This document shows positions 42,211-51,359 of a stretch of DNA of 64,000 nt, one piece after another. A program made the position numbers and the translations under genes. Within the stretch, counting starts at the first letter, position 1, and every line of letters begins with the position of its first letter. The notes under the pieces were generated by a model. It was not told where the DNA came from and searched no databases. It saw only the letters and a list, made by a program, of their open reading frames with translations. The DNA lies in assembly GCA_021792255.1 (NCBI GenBank), contig JAJYUZ010000003.1, forward strand, positions 73,405 to 137,404. Direction: 5' to 3'. The DNA comes from Thermoplasmata archaeon (GTDB lineage Archaea; Thermoplasmatota; Thermoplasmata; Thermoplasmatales; GCA-001856825).

Positions 42211-43350
42211 CTAAGACATCGAGACTAGATACATTTGAATTGCATCAAGTCCAGTATCAATAGCTTCTAATGATCCCGAGAATGATATTCGAATGTGTCC
42301 TTCTCCCGTTTTCCCAAATGCAATTCCTGGCAGTACTGCGACCTGATACTTATCCAATAGTCCCTTTGCCAAGTCCTCTGATTTCATCTTAACTTCGTAC
42401 GATGGAAAAGCATAGAATGCTCCTTCGATGGGATAAGTCTTTAACTTCCCTATTTCAGAGAGCCTCTTTTCTACGTGTATCTTCTTTTTCCTAAAGTCTT
42501 CCCTGAATTCACTTATGAAACGATCCCCACTTCTTAACGCGTATGCAGACGCCTTCTGAATGAATGGAGGCGAACAGGTATAGGTATGTTCAATGACCCT
42601 CGCAATATTGGTTATCACATCTCGATGTGCGATCGTATAGCCGGCCCTCCAGCCGGTCATCGAATAGCTCTTTGACAGACTGAAAATTGTTATAACCAAG
42701 TCTGGGTGGTCCTCAAGAGATCCGATCGAGAAGTGTTCCTTCTCATAGACAAGATCTTCGTAAGCCTCATCACTTATTATTTTGATTCCTTTGGACTTGC
42801 AGGCTTCGTACAACTCTTTGAGATCCTTCTTGTCCAGGATTCTTCCGGTGGGATTACCTGGTGAATTTATCATGACAGCAGCAGTCTTGTCGTCAAGCAT
42901 CGAAGTGACATTTGAGATGCTGAAAGAGAGATCGCTTCTGAGAGGGTACCTAACTGGAGTCAAACCTGCAAGAAGCGCTGGTTCGGTATAGAAATAGCCT
43001 GGATCGGGAATCAGTATCTTTGGTCTCCTCCCAGCAATTGCCATCATCGCGGCGTAGATGCTTTGCTTAGCCGTTATGAAAACTGTGTTTTCTAAAGTCG
43101 CTTTGATGTTATTTTTTCTGTTGACCTTTTCCACTATTGCGTCCCTGACATCCTTTATTCCGTACGATGAAGTGTAGTGCGTTTCCCCCTCATTCATGCT
43201 CTTGTACGCAACCTCTATTATTTCTTTTGGAGTTTTGAAAATGGGCTCACCTATCGCAAGAGAAGTAACTTTTTCACCTCTTGCGAGTTTTTGAAGTACC
43301 GTGTTTACGACTTCAAGAGATGGAGAACCTTCTAACTCGCTAATGAACAT
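42211..43350 (-). CDS. PLP-dependent aminotransferase, aspartate aminotransferase-like
   Basis: A 379-residue fold-type I aminotransferase. IGEPIFKTPKEI, the INSPGNPTGRIL motif, SDEAYEDLVY and the PLP-lysine segment SLSKSYSMTGWRAGY are present, and an Arg in HIRISFSGS binds the substrate carboxylate. The frame begins at 43371, but TATATGAG at that place is itself the likely TATA box (about 43368-43376), and ATG 43350 lies about 22 nt below it. Acts on aspartate or a similar amino acid; exact substrate uncertain. Divergent from the cupin gene. Confidence 0.88.
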   Translation of the reverse strand: MFISELEGSPSLEVVNTVLQKLARGEKVTSLAIGEPIFKTPKEIIEVAYKSMNEGETHYTSSYGIKDVRDAIVEKVNRKNNIKATLENTVFITAKQSIYAAMMAIAGRRPKILIPDPGYFYTEPALLAGLTPVRYPLRSDLSFSISNVTSMLDDKTAAVMINSPGNPTGRILDKKDLKELYEACKSKGIKIISDEAYEDLVYEKEHFSIGSLEDHPDLVITIFSLSKSYSMTGWRAGYTIAHRDVITNIARVIEHTYTCSPPFIQKASAYALRSGDRFISEFREDFRKKKIHVEKRLSEIGKLKTYPIEGAFYAFPSYEVKMKSEDLAKGLLDKYQVAVLPGIAFGKTGEGHIRISFSGSLEAIDTGLDAIQMYLVSMS

Positions 43351-43490
43351 GACAAGAAATCTCTGACTCATATAAAAGGAATGATTCTAATCTGTTCTTT
43401 CACCCAAATGTGACATAATTGGTATTCAAATTGGACCCTCTGTTGAGGTTCTCACGACAAGCTCTAAATATAGGTCACCGTTGCAATTAT

Positions 43491-43856
43491 ATGGTCGATC
43501 TAAAGAAACTATCTTGGTCAGAAGTCAAGTCAGAGAAGCTTACCGAACTGCTTTCCAGAAAGCTGATCTATGGAGACAGAGTGATGCTCGCAGAGGTCAG
43601 GTTGAAGAAAGGAACTGTTGTGCCAGAACATCACCACGAGAGTGAACAACTTACGTGGATAACGAAGGGAGGACTCCTGTTTGAAATAGACGGAAAGACA
43701 ATCAAAGTTATGGAAGGAGAAGTTCTGGTGATTCCATCAAACAAGCCTCACAAGGCCACCGCTCTAGAAGACACAATAGACATGGACATCTTTAGCCCGA
43801 TAAGAGAGGACTGGCTGACCGGAAATGACCAATACCTCAGAGGCGGAAAGAGTTAG
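43491..43856 (+). CDS. Cupin-domain protein
   Basis: A 121-residue single cupin barrel. Motif 1 is PEHHHESEQLTWITKGG with the H-H-H and E metal ligands; motif 2 is VLVIPSNKPHKATAL with its His. The frame is open from 43419, but the TATA-like CTAAATATA (43464-43472) about 23 nt above ATG 43491 sets the start. It could bind a metal for a dioxygenase or isomerase reaction or sense a ligand; no specific function can be given. Its 3' end overlaps that of the convergent OsmC gene by 4 bp. Confidence 0.85.
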   Translation: MVDLKKLSWSEVKSEKLTELLSRKLIYGDRVMLAEVRLKKGTVVPEHHHESEQLTWITKGGLLFEIDGKTIKVMEGEVLVIPSNKPHKATALEDTIDMDIFSPIREDWLTGNDQYLRGGKS

Positions 43857-44356
43857 ACCTGAACTACTTCGGTCTTAACTCCGTGCGAGACTATGTAGAG
43901 CGCAGGACACTTAGTGGAATTCTTGATTATCTCTCTTATGTCCTTGTCAGCCTCTATCTCGATCTTCAGTTCCTTTACAAGAGGAAAGTCACTTGGTTGA
44001 AGCATCGGACCTATGTCATAAAAAAGATGAGCCTTGAGCTTGAGCTTGCTTAGTTTCACGCCCTTGAGAGAAGCAGAAAGAACTATGGAAGAGGAATAGC
44101 AGGACATTACACCCAACAAAAGATAATTGAGTGGACTCGTATATACTCCCTTCCCGCCAAGAACTGTAGGCTCGTCAACGCCCATATTGAAGGTAGCAAA
44201 GTTAGAGGACAATGTCGCTGTGAACATCGGACTACCATCGAAGTGAAACTCTCCTTCCACGTGCTTTTCGACAGCGAAGTGTCCGCCATCGGCTTCCACT
44301 TTCTTCTTGGTCTCCCTTACTACGCTTAGATCCAGATTATTTACAATTTCGGGCAT
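43853..44356 (-). CDS. OsmC-family peroxiredoxin-like protein
   Basis: A 167-residue OsmC/Ohr-type protein. The two reactive cysteines are in LLLGVMSCYSSSIVLSA and in STKCPALYIVSHG, and the early NMGVDEPTVLGG with the SPLNYLLLG helix is typical. Such proteins remove organic or fatty acid hydroperoxides with thiols. Convergent with the cupin gene. In the gene-free stretch above it (44357-44652) I see only AT-rich DNA and one hairpin (GACCCAT-TTCC-ATGGGTC, 44610-44627). Confidence 0.87.
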   Translation of the reverse strand: MPEIVNNLDLSVVRETKKKVEADGGHFAVEKHVEGEFHFDGSPMFTATLSSNFATFNMGVDEPTVLGGKGVYTSPLNYLLLGVMSCYSSSIVLSASLKGVKLSKLKLKAHLFYDIGPMLQPSDFPLVKELKIEIEADKDIREIIKNSTKCPALYIVSHGVKTEVVQV

Positions 44357-44652
44357 AATATATCGCCATTTACACAGCCCTCGTGTCTATTTATAATTTT
44401 GTCGGTTCGTTCCGAAGTTCATACTACCTTATCTTCTTCACAACGCTGAATCTGCCTTAGTCGAGATACTAGCTCCTGGGGTGTAACTTTTCGATTAAAA
44501 AAGAGAGCAGACCGGTCAATCATACTTAGAAAATTCTGGAAGATGTTTCTCAGATTATTTCCGGTCAAAGTGGAAAGAGTCGGTTAGACCATATCTTTAG
44601 TCGTGGCCTGACCCATTTCCATGGGTCTACAGAGACCAGGCAAAAGAAGAAG

Positions 44653-44675
44653 GCACCTTCGACATCTGAAGGTGC
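44653..44675 (-). terminator. Hairpin at the stop codon of the LysN-like aminotransferase gene
   Basis: A perfect 8-bp inverted repeat, GCACCTTC (44653-44660) and GAAGGTGC (44668-44675), with a 7-base loop, begins inside the TAG stop of the gene above on the minus strand and is followed by a T-rich tract (TTCTTCTTTTG). A second hairpin follows at 44610-44627. Likely terminator or mRNA 3'-end structure. Confidence 0.5.
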
Positions 44676-45877
44676 TACTTACCTGCAGTCTCGAATACCT
44701 TGCCCAATCTCTTGATGCCCTCTACTATATTTTCGTCGCTACTGTAAGTGTAATTGAGCCTCATCGATTCGTGGTTGTCGCCATCAGGATAGAACTCTGA
44801 TCCTACAACGTAGAGAACTTTCTTCTTTATCGCCTCTTGGAGCATTTTATCCGTATTGGCCCCCTTCTTGGTCACCCAGATGAACATTCCACCGTCTGGT
44901 CTGGTAAACTCGACACCATTCGGAAGATATTCTTCAAGGGACTCTATCATTAAGTCTCTTTTCCGTCTGTACAGTTCTATAACATTTGGAATCCATCTAT
45001 CGATGTACCCACCGGATACGTAAGCTTCAGCCAAGTATTCGGATATTGTACTGGAAGCTAGATCTAGGGCCTGTTTGACCATCTTCAGTTTGTCCACCAG
45101 ATCGTGGGAAGTGATTACATATCCCAGCCTGAATCCGGGAGCCAGTACCTTTGAAAACGTCCCGAGAAAAGTCACAATGTTGTTCTTATCCAGTGCCTTG
45201 AGAGGAGGTAGCTGAGTACCTGAGAACCTCAAACTTCCATAGGGATCATCTTCCATCACCAATATTCCATTTTCCGAGGCAATCTCTAGAAGTTCCTTTC
45301 TCCTTTCCAGGTTCATTGAAATACCTGTGGGGTTCTGGAAGTTTGGCAACACGTACATGAACTTCGGGTTTGGATACTTCTTTAGCGTCTGTCTCAGGGA
45401 ATCCATCTTCATCCCATTTCTGTCAATTTCCACGCCGACCATTCTCACCCCCGAAGCTTTGAAGGCAGTTATTGCCCCGAGATACGTTGGTGCCTCCGAG
45501 ATAACATAGTCGCCTGGATTTGCCAATATTTTTCCCAGTAAATATAGGGCTTCCTGAGAACCCGCAGTCTGAACAATATCTGTTGGATCGCACTCTATTC
45601 CCTGCTGTTGTTTCATCCTCTTGGCCAGTGCAACGCTCAGTGTGTTCAACCCTTCCGTCGAACCGTACTGCAGCATTTTCCTGCCGCTCTTTGTGATTAG
45701 CTCATCGAATATTTTCTTCACATCATCTACCGGAAACGATTCCGGATTCGGAAGGCCCCCTCCAAAAGATATCATTTCTGGGTCTCCTATCGCTTTAAGA
45801 ATAGATTCGATTGCAGAGGGTTTCATCGAATTTACTATCGTTGAGAACTCTCTCTTAACTGACAAATTCGTGACCAT
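44675..45877 (-). CDS. PLP-dependent aminotransferase, LysN/2-aminoadipate type
   Basis: A 400-residue aminotransferase of the group with archaeal and Thermus LysN. It has SFGGGLPNPESFP at the start, LQYGSTEGLNTL, QTAGSQEALYLLGK, LPNFQNPTGISM, MEDDPYGSLRF, and the PLP lysine in TFSKVLAPGFRLGY. The wide LysN group acts on 2-aminoadipate, leucine, kynurenine and aromatic amino acids, so the substrate is open. Starts with ATG 45877. Its neighbours, two permease/amidohydrolase cassettes, suggest amino acid breakdown, which is inference from context. Confidence 0.85.
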   Translation of the reverse strand: MVTNLSVKREFSTIVNSMKPSAIESILKAIGDPEMISFGGGLPNPESFPVDDVKKIFDELITKSGRKMLQYGSTEGLNTLSVALAKRMKQQQGIECDPTDIVQTAGSQEALYLLGKILANPGDYVISEAPTYLGAITAFKASGVRMVGVEIDRNGMKMDSLRQTLKKYPNPKFMYVLPNFQNPTGISMNLERRKELLEIASENGILVMEDDPYGSLRFSGTQLPPLKALDKNNIVTFLGTFSKVLAPGFRLGYVITSHDLVDKLKMVKQALDLASSTISEYLAEAYVSGGYIDRWIPNVIELYRRKRDLMIESLEEYLPNGVEFTRPDGGMFIWVTKKGANTDKMLQEAIKKKVLYVVGSEFYPDGDNHESMRLNYTYSSDENIVEGIKRLGKVFETAGK

Positions 45878-46124
45878 GGAATTTGATGTGATTTGACAGT
45901 AAAAATATTTCTACGGTTTTTTGAGAGATGGGGGACCAAAATGCATAAATGATATCACACTCAGTAGGACAAACTAGAATATCTCCATCTTCTCAGATCA
46001 AATGTCAGCAGACCATCTGAAAAACGACGCCCAGAAATAGTCTTTCTCTATTCATGCTTCTCAGCCCTCAGCGACTGTGTACGTGCGAACCATTTCAGCA
46101 AAGTGGAGTGAATGAAAATCGGGA

Positions 46125-46156
46125 AAAGAAATTAAAAGGAAAAAAATAAAAAAACT
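46125..46156 (-). terminator. T-rich terminator after permease 1
   Basis: Just below the permease stop on the minus strand lies a tract that is nearly all T on that strand (for example TTTTTTTATTTTTTTCC). Archaeal terminators are typically T-runs like this without a strong hairpin. Confidence 0.5.
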
Positions 46157-46170
46157 ACCTATTTCCGTTC

Positions 46171-47796
46171 CTATTGGGTAATGTCTTCGACGCCCTTGAA
46201 ATGACTGCTTCCCTTCACGCCAGAGTAGACCCCGATGTAGTAGAACACGATTGTGACTATGATGAACACGACCGTATCCCAGGGGAAAGGCACCAAATTG
46301 ATTCCGGCGAAGAACGAGCTGCCTATGTACGAGAATCCAAGGATGAATAGCATGAAGACTGGCATCCATATTCCATACAGGAGCCCCTTTCCGCTTGTCT
46401 TGTTGTATCTGTTATAAACAAGCAGGAGCAGTATCCCAGCGAGGTCTAGCGGTATCACGATTTCTATTGCCTTGAACCCAGACCAAAAGACCATCAGGTT
46501 TGTGACGACGAATGCAAACGGTGCAAGCACACCCGCCATGGGAAGTTTGTACGGCCTCTTTGCATTGGGTGCCGTTTTCCTGAATACAGATAAACTGATA
46601 ATTCCTGGCGCGTACGATAGGAGGAAAGCATCGACCATCAATCCGATGATGGTTGCAAGGGACCTTCCCAGAGCGACGAGTACCAGAGATACTATCACCA
46701 CGAGGATTACGGAGTAAGTCGGAACTCCGCGTCCACTTACGTGACCCATAGTTTTCGGAAAGTATTTGTCTTCCCTTCCCAGTATTTGACCTACTCTTGC
46801 TGCGCCACCATAGTAGATGATACCGTCTTTGAATGTTGCCAAGAGAGCGACCACTACTGCTACAATCACTATCGCAGGAATCACAAGCACTTGGGCTTCA
46901 GATGCATACGGAGAACCAAAGCTTAGGAAATCGGACCACTGGCTTACCCCGAATGCTCCAAAGTTTGCCGCACCCACGAATATGAATGCAAGAAGGGCGT
47001 ATATGACTCCAGAAATTACTATAGAGAGCACAACTGCCTTCGGTATGCTCTTTCCTGGGTTTTTCACTTCCTCAGCATAGTCTATCGGCTGTCTGAATCC
47101 TCCGTACCCGAATATCGTAAGGGTGATTGCCGTGAAGAAGCCTACGGCACCGTATGGAGCTATTCCTCCAAGTGCACTCGAATTGAAGTTAGATCCGTGG
47201 AAGAAGAATCCAAGTCCTATTACCAGTGCTGCAATGAGAACGACCGTGACGACGGTCAACCAGTTGTTTATTGCACCCATATGCTTGATTCTTAGCATGT
47301 TGATCAAGAAGACCGCAACGAGCACTATCTCAGAAACAGCTATACCCTCAAGCGAAAGGAATCCCCCAGAATACATTGACGGATAATAGAAGCTCAAATA
47401 CTCTACGAAGGAGAATACCACCACAGGTGAAACCAGGAGATATCCTACGAAGGCGGACCATCCATTGATTGCACCCACAAGTGGACCATTACTTCTCGAT
47501 GGATAGTATGCAACTCCACCTGCTTTTGGCCACGTTGTCCCGAGTTCCGAGTATGCAAGTCCTACGGGTATGAGCATAGCCATTGCTACAAACCACGACA
47601 GGATCCCGAGGGGTCCTGCAAAGGCAACTGTAAACACTGGTGCGAAGGCCACTGCGGGACCCAGAATCGCCCCCAGAGCGAGAAATACGACACTCCAAGT
47701 CCCCAAATCCTTTCTGTATCCAGACACTTTCGGAGCTTCGGTTCCAGGTTCTTTCGAACCTGAAGGAAGCCCCCCACTTTTCACTTGTTCACTCAT
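46171..47796 (-). CDS. APC-superfamily amino acid permease, cassette 1
   Basis: A 541-residue transporter with about 12-14 helices after a polar N-terminal tail. FLALGAILGPAVAFAPV is the unwound first helix region with its G-x-x-x-G pattern, LAYSELGTTWPKAGGVAYYP the second-helix motif, and GYGGFRQPIDYAEEVKNPGK the helix VI-VII loop typical of APC carriers. It is paralogous to the permease at 48761 (shared GFRQPxDYAEExKxPGK, YKLP, LVPFPWD-like ends). Its ATG lies 12 bases below the stop of the cyclase-family gene, so both form one operon. Import of an amino acid or amide derivative is likely. Confidence 0.87.
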   Translation of the reverse strand: MSEQVKSGGLPSGSKEPGTEAPKVSGYRKDLGTWSVVFLALGAILGPAVAFAPVFTVAFAGPLGILSWFVAMAMLIPVGLAYSELGTTWPKAGGVAYYPSRSNGPLVGAINGWSAFVGYLLVSPVVVFSFVEYLSFYYPSMYSGGFLSLEGIAVSEIVLVAVFLINMLRIKHMGAINNWLTVVTVVLIAALVIGLGFFFHGSNFNSSALGGIAPYGAVGFFTAITLTIFGYGGFRQPIDYAEEVKNPGKSIPKAVVLSIVISGVIYALLAFIFVGAANFGAFGVSQWSDFLSFGSPYASEAQVLVIPAIVIVAVVVALLATFKDGIIYYGGAARVGQILGREDKYFPKTMGHVSGRGVPTYSVILVVIVSLVLVALGRSLATIIGLMVDAFLLSYAPGIISLSVFRKTAPNAKRPYKLPMAGVLAPFAFVVTNLMVFWSGFKAIEIVIPLDLAGILLLLVYNRYNKTSGKGLLYGIWMPVFMLFILGFSYIGSSFFAGINLVPFPWDTVVFIIVTIVFYYIGVYSGVKGSSHFKGVEDITQ

Positions 47797-47808
47797 TTTT
47801 TTTACACC

Positions 47809-48462
47809 TCAATAAACGTCCATGGCTACGACCCTCGCCATGGCTCCACTCGCTTTAAAAATCTTGAGCGGAAGAGCGGCAATTAGGTATTTTTTTCCTT
47901 CCTTGAGCTGGTCCAAGCCTGCTAGATCTTCGATGAAGGCAAATCCGTGCGACAGAAGCGCTTTATGAACCTTAAAGTCCGCATGACTGTAAGGCTCTAT
48001 CCCGAGCGTGTCTATTCCGATTAGCTTTGGCTTGTGTTTTATTAGAAAATCGACCGTATCTAGTGCAAGCCCCGGGAACTCGTACTGAAACTCCCTGGTA
48101 AATCCCCTCTTCTTGTCCCATCCCGTATTGATGAGTACTATTTTTCCGTCATACTCATCCTTCCACTTATTTTTCAGGTGTTTCAGAGTAATTTCAGTTC
48201 CGTCAGTTTTGGGTCTGATCACATAGCCTTCTCCGACTAGTTGCTTCAGGGGGAGATCGTCTACTGTCGTCATGGTTTCAATCATGTGGTATGGTGCGTC
48301 GATGTGGGTACCGCTGTGTGTGACAGAAGAATAAGACTCCACATTGTAACCATCTCGAGCCGCGATGCCTATTGGAGCCACACTCAAAAGAGGATTTGTT
48401 GGCCACAAAGGCATATAGGTTTTGAGGGTTACGCTCAGGTCGAAAATACCCCTAATTTCCAT
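47809..48462 (-). CDS. Cyclase-family (PF04199) metal-dependent amidohydrolase, cassette 1
   Basis: A 217-residue protein of the family that includes bacterial kynurenine formamidase and isatin hydrolase. The metal motif HSGTHIDAPYH gives His49, His53, Asp55 and His59; FDLSVTLKTYMPLWP, VLINTGWDK, GIDTLGIEP and EDLAGLDQL are other family parts. Members hydrolyse formamides or cyclic amides. A TTG just before the ATG is in frame; ATG 48462 is preferred, with an AT-rich box about 20 nt upstream. Leads the operon with permease 1; its paralogue lies at 50529 in the mirror cassette. Confidence 0.85.
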   Translation of the reverse strand: MEIRGIFDLSVTLKTYMPLWPTNPLLSVAPIGIAARDGYNVESYSSVTHSGTHIDAPYHMIETMTTVDDLPLKQLVGEGYVIRPKTDGTEITLKHLKNKWKDEYDGKIVLINTGWDKKRGFTREFQYEFPGLALDTVDFLIKHKPKLIGIDTLGIEPYSHADFKVHKALLSHGFAFIEDLAGLDQLKEGKKYLIAALPLKIFKASGAMARVVAMDVY

Positions 48463-48713
48463 CAAGACAAATAATTTAACGATGTATTAAGTTTATCGGT
48501 AAGCGCTTGATTTCTCGCACTGGACAACATCTGAAGACATTCGTCTTCGAGACAATCTTCCTCACAAAGCTTCCTTGACAATCAAAATTCTCCAGTAAAG
48601 AACAATCATCCAAATTGATGATGCTATTTTTAACCAAGTCGACTATAGTTCTAAGAGCAGGAAAGTTAGGCTGAATTTTAAAAAATCGAAAACATTTTGG
48701 ACTTATAAACAAG

Positions 48714-48725
48714 TTAATATATATT
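48714..48725 (+). promoter_or_regulatory. TATA element of permease 2
   Basis: TTAATATATATT, centred about 41 nt above ATG 48761, would start the transcript near 48745 with a short leader. The 298-bp space between the two divergent cassettes (48463-48760) holds promoters for both and no gene that I can support. Confidence 0.4.
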
Positions 48726-48760
48726 AAAATTCATAACACAGATGGGGGTTTTAGCATAAC

Positions 48761-50356
48761 ATGACTCAAACGGAAGAAGCAGCAATTAAACCTACACAGG
48801 TGGAAAAGAGAGAATACAGAAAGGAGCTAAATTTTTGGCATATTGTGTTCTTGACAGTAGGAGCAATTTTTGGATCCGCTGTTGCTTTTGTCCCTGTCTA
48901 TGTATTAGCATATGGGGGGCCAGCAGGTATATTGGCATGGCCTATCGCCTTCCTGCTCATTTTGCCGATAGCTTTCCTGTATGTAGAATTAGGAACTATG
49001 TGGCCTAGATCAGGTGGAATCGCTTATTATCCTGCGCGTAGCCACGGCAGCGTCGTCGGCTTGATGAACGGATGGAGTACCTACATTGGCTACACACTTG
49101 CGCTGCCGACAGAAGTCGCAGTCGTCGTGGAATATTTCGGGTTCTACTATGCTCCACTGTATTCAAACGGATCTATTACAGCACTCGGAATTCTTTTGGG
49201 AGTAGTAATACTTGCATTGATATTTATCGTAGAAATACGACACGTAAAGGTCATTGGAAATGTAAACAATGGTTTTACAATCGCAAAAGTCCTGCTGATG
49301 GTAATAATAGCACTCGCACTCATATCATTCTTCAACGGTAAGAATCTCACCGCCTTTGGGGGCTTCGCACCCTTTGGATTTCCCGGTATCTTCCTGGCCA
49401 TCTCAGCCACCATATTCGCTTATGCTGGCTTCAGGCAGCCAGTAGACTATGCCGAAGAAATCAAAGAGCCAGGCAAGGTTCTCCCGAAAGCAATTGGAAT
49501 CTCTTTAGTCATCGTAATGATCTTGTACATCCTTGAAAGCGTCGCCTTCGTGGGAACAATTAACTGGACAAAGCTCAGTCTTCCTAGCGGTGGATGGGCA
49601 AACCTATTCAGTCTGAGCTCTCCATATACGAGCGCCTCGGTCAATGTAGGATTGGTCGCGTTCGGAGTCTTAGCCGTGATCGTGATCATAATTGCGTCGT
49701 TCAGTGATGGAATCGTTTACTGGGGTGGGGCTGCCCGAGTCGGCAATACCCTCTCTAGATACGACAGATATTTCCCGGATTTCTTCTCCAACCTTAGCAA
49801 GAGAGGGATTCCATTCAATTCGGTAGTTGTCGTATTCCTGATTGCGGTTTTCTATCTGATCCTTCTTCCGTCTTTTGCATCTCTAATTGGTGTCTTCATA
49901 GATGCTGTCGTTATCTCCTATGCGCAGTCAGCAATTAGTCTTGCCATATTCAGGAAAAAGTTTCCTAACGAAAACAGACCATACAAGTTACCATTTTACA
50001 GAGTCATGGCTCCGCTGGCGTATGTCATTGCCGGACTCTTGGTGTACTGGTCGGGTTTCCACGCGATAATGATCGCGATCCCATCCGTCTTTGTTGGACT
50101 GCTATTCTTGATCATCGCAAGGAAAAAGAACAATTTCGGCATGGCAGACCTGAAGGCAGGTATTTGGCTACCAATATATCTCGTCGTGATAGTGGCTCTA
50201 TCCTACCTCGGGAGTTCGTATTTTTACGGCACAAACCTGATACCGTTCCCGTGGGATAATGTACTGTTCGCTATCGTTACCTTGGTCTTCTATTATTGGG
50301 GATACTACTCTGGAATGAAGTACGAGGGAAAAGGAGTCGTTGACGCACCCGCTTGA
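48761..50356 (+). CDS. APC-superfamily amino acid permease, cassette 2
   Basis: A 531-residue transporter with about 12-14 helices, paralogous to the permease at 46171-47796 across its full length. It has FLTVGAIFGSAVAFVPVYV, LYVELGTMWPRSGGIAYYPA and AYAGFRQPVDYAEEIKEPGK. A T-rich terminator follows directly. The cyclase-family gene 173 bases downstream has its own TATA box, so in this cassette the two are neighbours rather than one tight operon. Substrate unknown, likely related to that of cassette 1. Confidence 0.87.
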   Translation: MTQTEEAAIKPTQVEKREYRKELNFWHIVFLTVGAIFGSAVAFVPVYVLAYGGPAGILAWPIAFLLILPIAFLYVELGTMWPRSGGIAYYPARSHGSVVGLMNGWSTYIGYTLALPTEVAVVVEYFGFYYAPLYSNGSITALGILLGVVILALIFIVEIRHVKVIGNVNNGFTIAKVLLMVIIALALISFFNGKNLTAFGGFAPFGFPGIFLAISATIFAYAGFRQPVDYAEEIKEPGKVLPKAIGISLVIVMILYILESVAFVGTINWTKLSLPSGGWANLFSLSSPYTSASVNVGLVAFGVLAVIVIIIASFSDGIVYWGGAARVGNTLSRYDRYFPDFFSNLSKRGIPFNSVVVVFLIAVFYLILLPSFASLIGVFIDAVVISYAQSAISLAIFRKKFPNENRPYKLPFYRVMAPLAYVIAGLLVYWSGFHAIMIAIPSVFVGLLFLIIARKKNNFGMADLKAGIWLPIYLVVIVALSYLGSSYFYGTNLIPFPWDNVLFAIVTLVFYYWGYYSGMKYEGKGVVDAPA

Positions 50357-50404
50357 TCTTTTTATTTTTCTTTTTTCTTTACCCTATTTTCCCATTTTTT
50401 TAAA
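50357..50404 (+). terminator. T-rich terminator after permease 2
   Basis: The stop of permease 2 is followed at once by a pyrimidine tract with several T-runs (CTTTTTATTTTTCTTTTTTC and a later TTTTTTT), the mirror image of the tract below permease 1. Confidence 0.5.
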
Positions 50405-50495
50405 ATTAATCTCCACAGTTAACGAATATGCATTTCCCAAAATTTATGCCAATAATTTGCTACTGTGTGATCGGCTGTCTGATTTAAGTGCAGAT

Positions 50496-50506
50496 AGTTT
50501 AAAGTA
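50496..50506 (+). promoter_or_regulatory. TATA element of cyclase-family gene 2
   Basis: AGTTTAAAGTA is centred about 28 nt above ATG 50529, which predicts separate, leaderless transcription of this gene. Confidence 0.45.
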
Positions 50507-50528
50507 AAAGAATCAGATTGAATCCCAT

Positions 50529-51179
50529 ATGAAAGTTAGAGCAATATACGATCTAAGCGTGACAATCGAACCAGGGATGGCGACATGGCCGACAAATCCA
50601 GAGGTTGTACTGAACCAGGAATGGACCTATGAGAAAGATGGATACAAAGAAGAAATGTACTCCTCTTCAACTCACACCGGAACACACTTTGATGCTCCAA
50701 TCCACATGTTCAAGGAAGGCCAGTCTGTTGACCAACTTGATCTGCGAATGCTTGTTTCGGAAGGATACTGCATTCGCCCGAAATTCTCGGGGACCGAAAT
50801 TCATCTCGACGATATCAAAAAAGTGTGGAATGAAAACTACGACGGCAAAACGATTTTGATAAATACGGGCTGGGACAAGAAGCGCTCAAAGAGCGAAGAA
50901 TGGCAGTACAAGTTTCCGGGACTCGCTGAAGACACAATCGACTTCTTCGGCGAAAAGAAGATCAAATTAATAGGAATAGACACACTTGGAATTGAAGCAG
51001 CAGATCATACGACCTTCCCAGTGCACATCGGTCTTGAGAAGTACGGGATTACGTTTATAGAGGACATGCGAAATCTTGATCAGCTTCAAGCGGGAAAACC
51101 CTATCTCGTGGCGGCGCTGCCACTGAAACTAAAAGGCGCTAGCGGATCCATGTGTCGCACGGTGGCAATTGAACTGTAA
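50529..51179 (+). CDS. Cyclase-family (PF04199) metal-dependent amidohydrolase, cassette 2
   Basis: A 216-residue paralogue of the protein at 47809-48462. The metal motif HTGTHFDAPIH has His49, His53, Asp55 and His59 at exactly the same residue numbers, and YDLSVTIEPGMATWPTNP, VLINTGWDKK-like LINTGWDKKR, GIDTLGIEA and EDMRNLDQLQAGKPYLVAAL align throughout. It likely hydrolyses a formamide or cyclic amide. It follows permease 2 on the same strand with its own promoter. The change of EP to EA after GIDTLGI and the different lid region hint at a different substrate from copy 1. Confidence 0.85.
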   Translation: MKVRAIYDLSVTIEPGMATWPTNPEVVLNQEWTYEKDGYKEEMYSSSTHTGTHFDAPIHMFKEGQSVDQLDLRMLVSEGYCIRPKFSGTEIHLDDIKKVWNENYDGKTILINTGWDKKRSKSEEWQYKFPGLAEDTIDFFGEKKIKLIGIDTLGIEAADHTTFPVHIGLEKYGITFIEDMRNLDQLQAGKPYLVAALPLKLKGASGSMCRTVAIEL

Positions 51180-51359
51180 AGTGCAATGTTGGTACAAAAG
51201 ACTCTACATGCTGGATGCTTTGATACCGCTGCCTATCCTGAAATCCGTATCACAGATTGGATGTGAAGATTGAGTAAAGTGCAGAGGTATTTCTGACGAT
51301 GTGAATTCCTCTGAACACGAGCAAATCCGATCCTTTTTCCTCCCAACAGATGAATTATC

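Noticed and set aside
46061..46369. 102-codon minus-strand frame overlapping permease 1
   Set aside because: It overlaps the end of the permease in another frame and the T-rich terminator; His/Arg-rich with no motif.
48476..48712. 78-codon minus-strand frame between the two permease cassettes
   Set aside because: No motif, low-quality composition, and it lies across the divergent promoter region.
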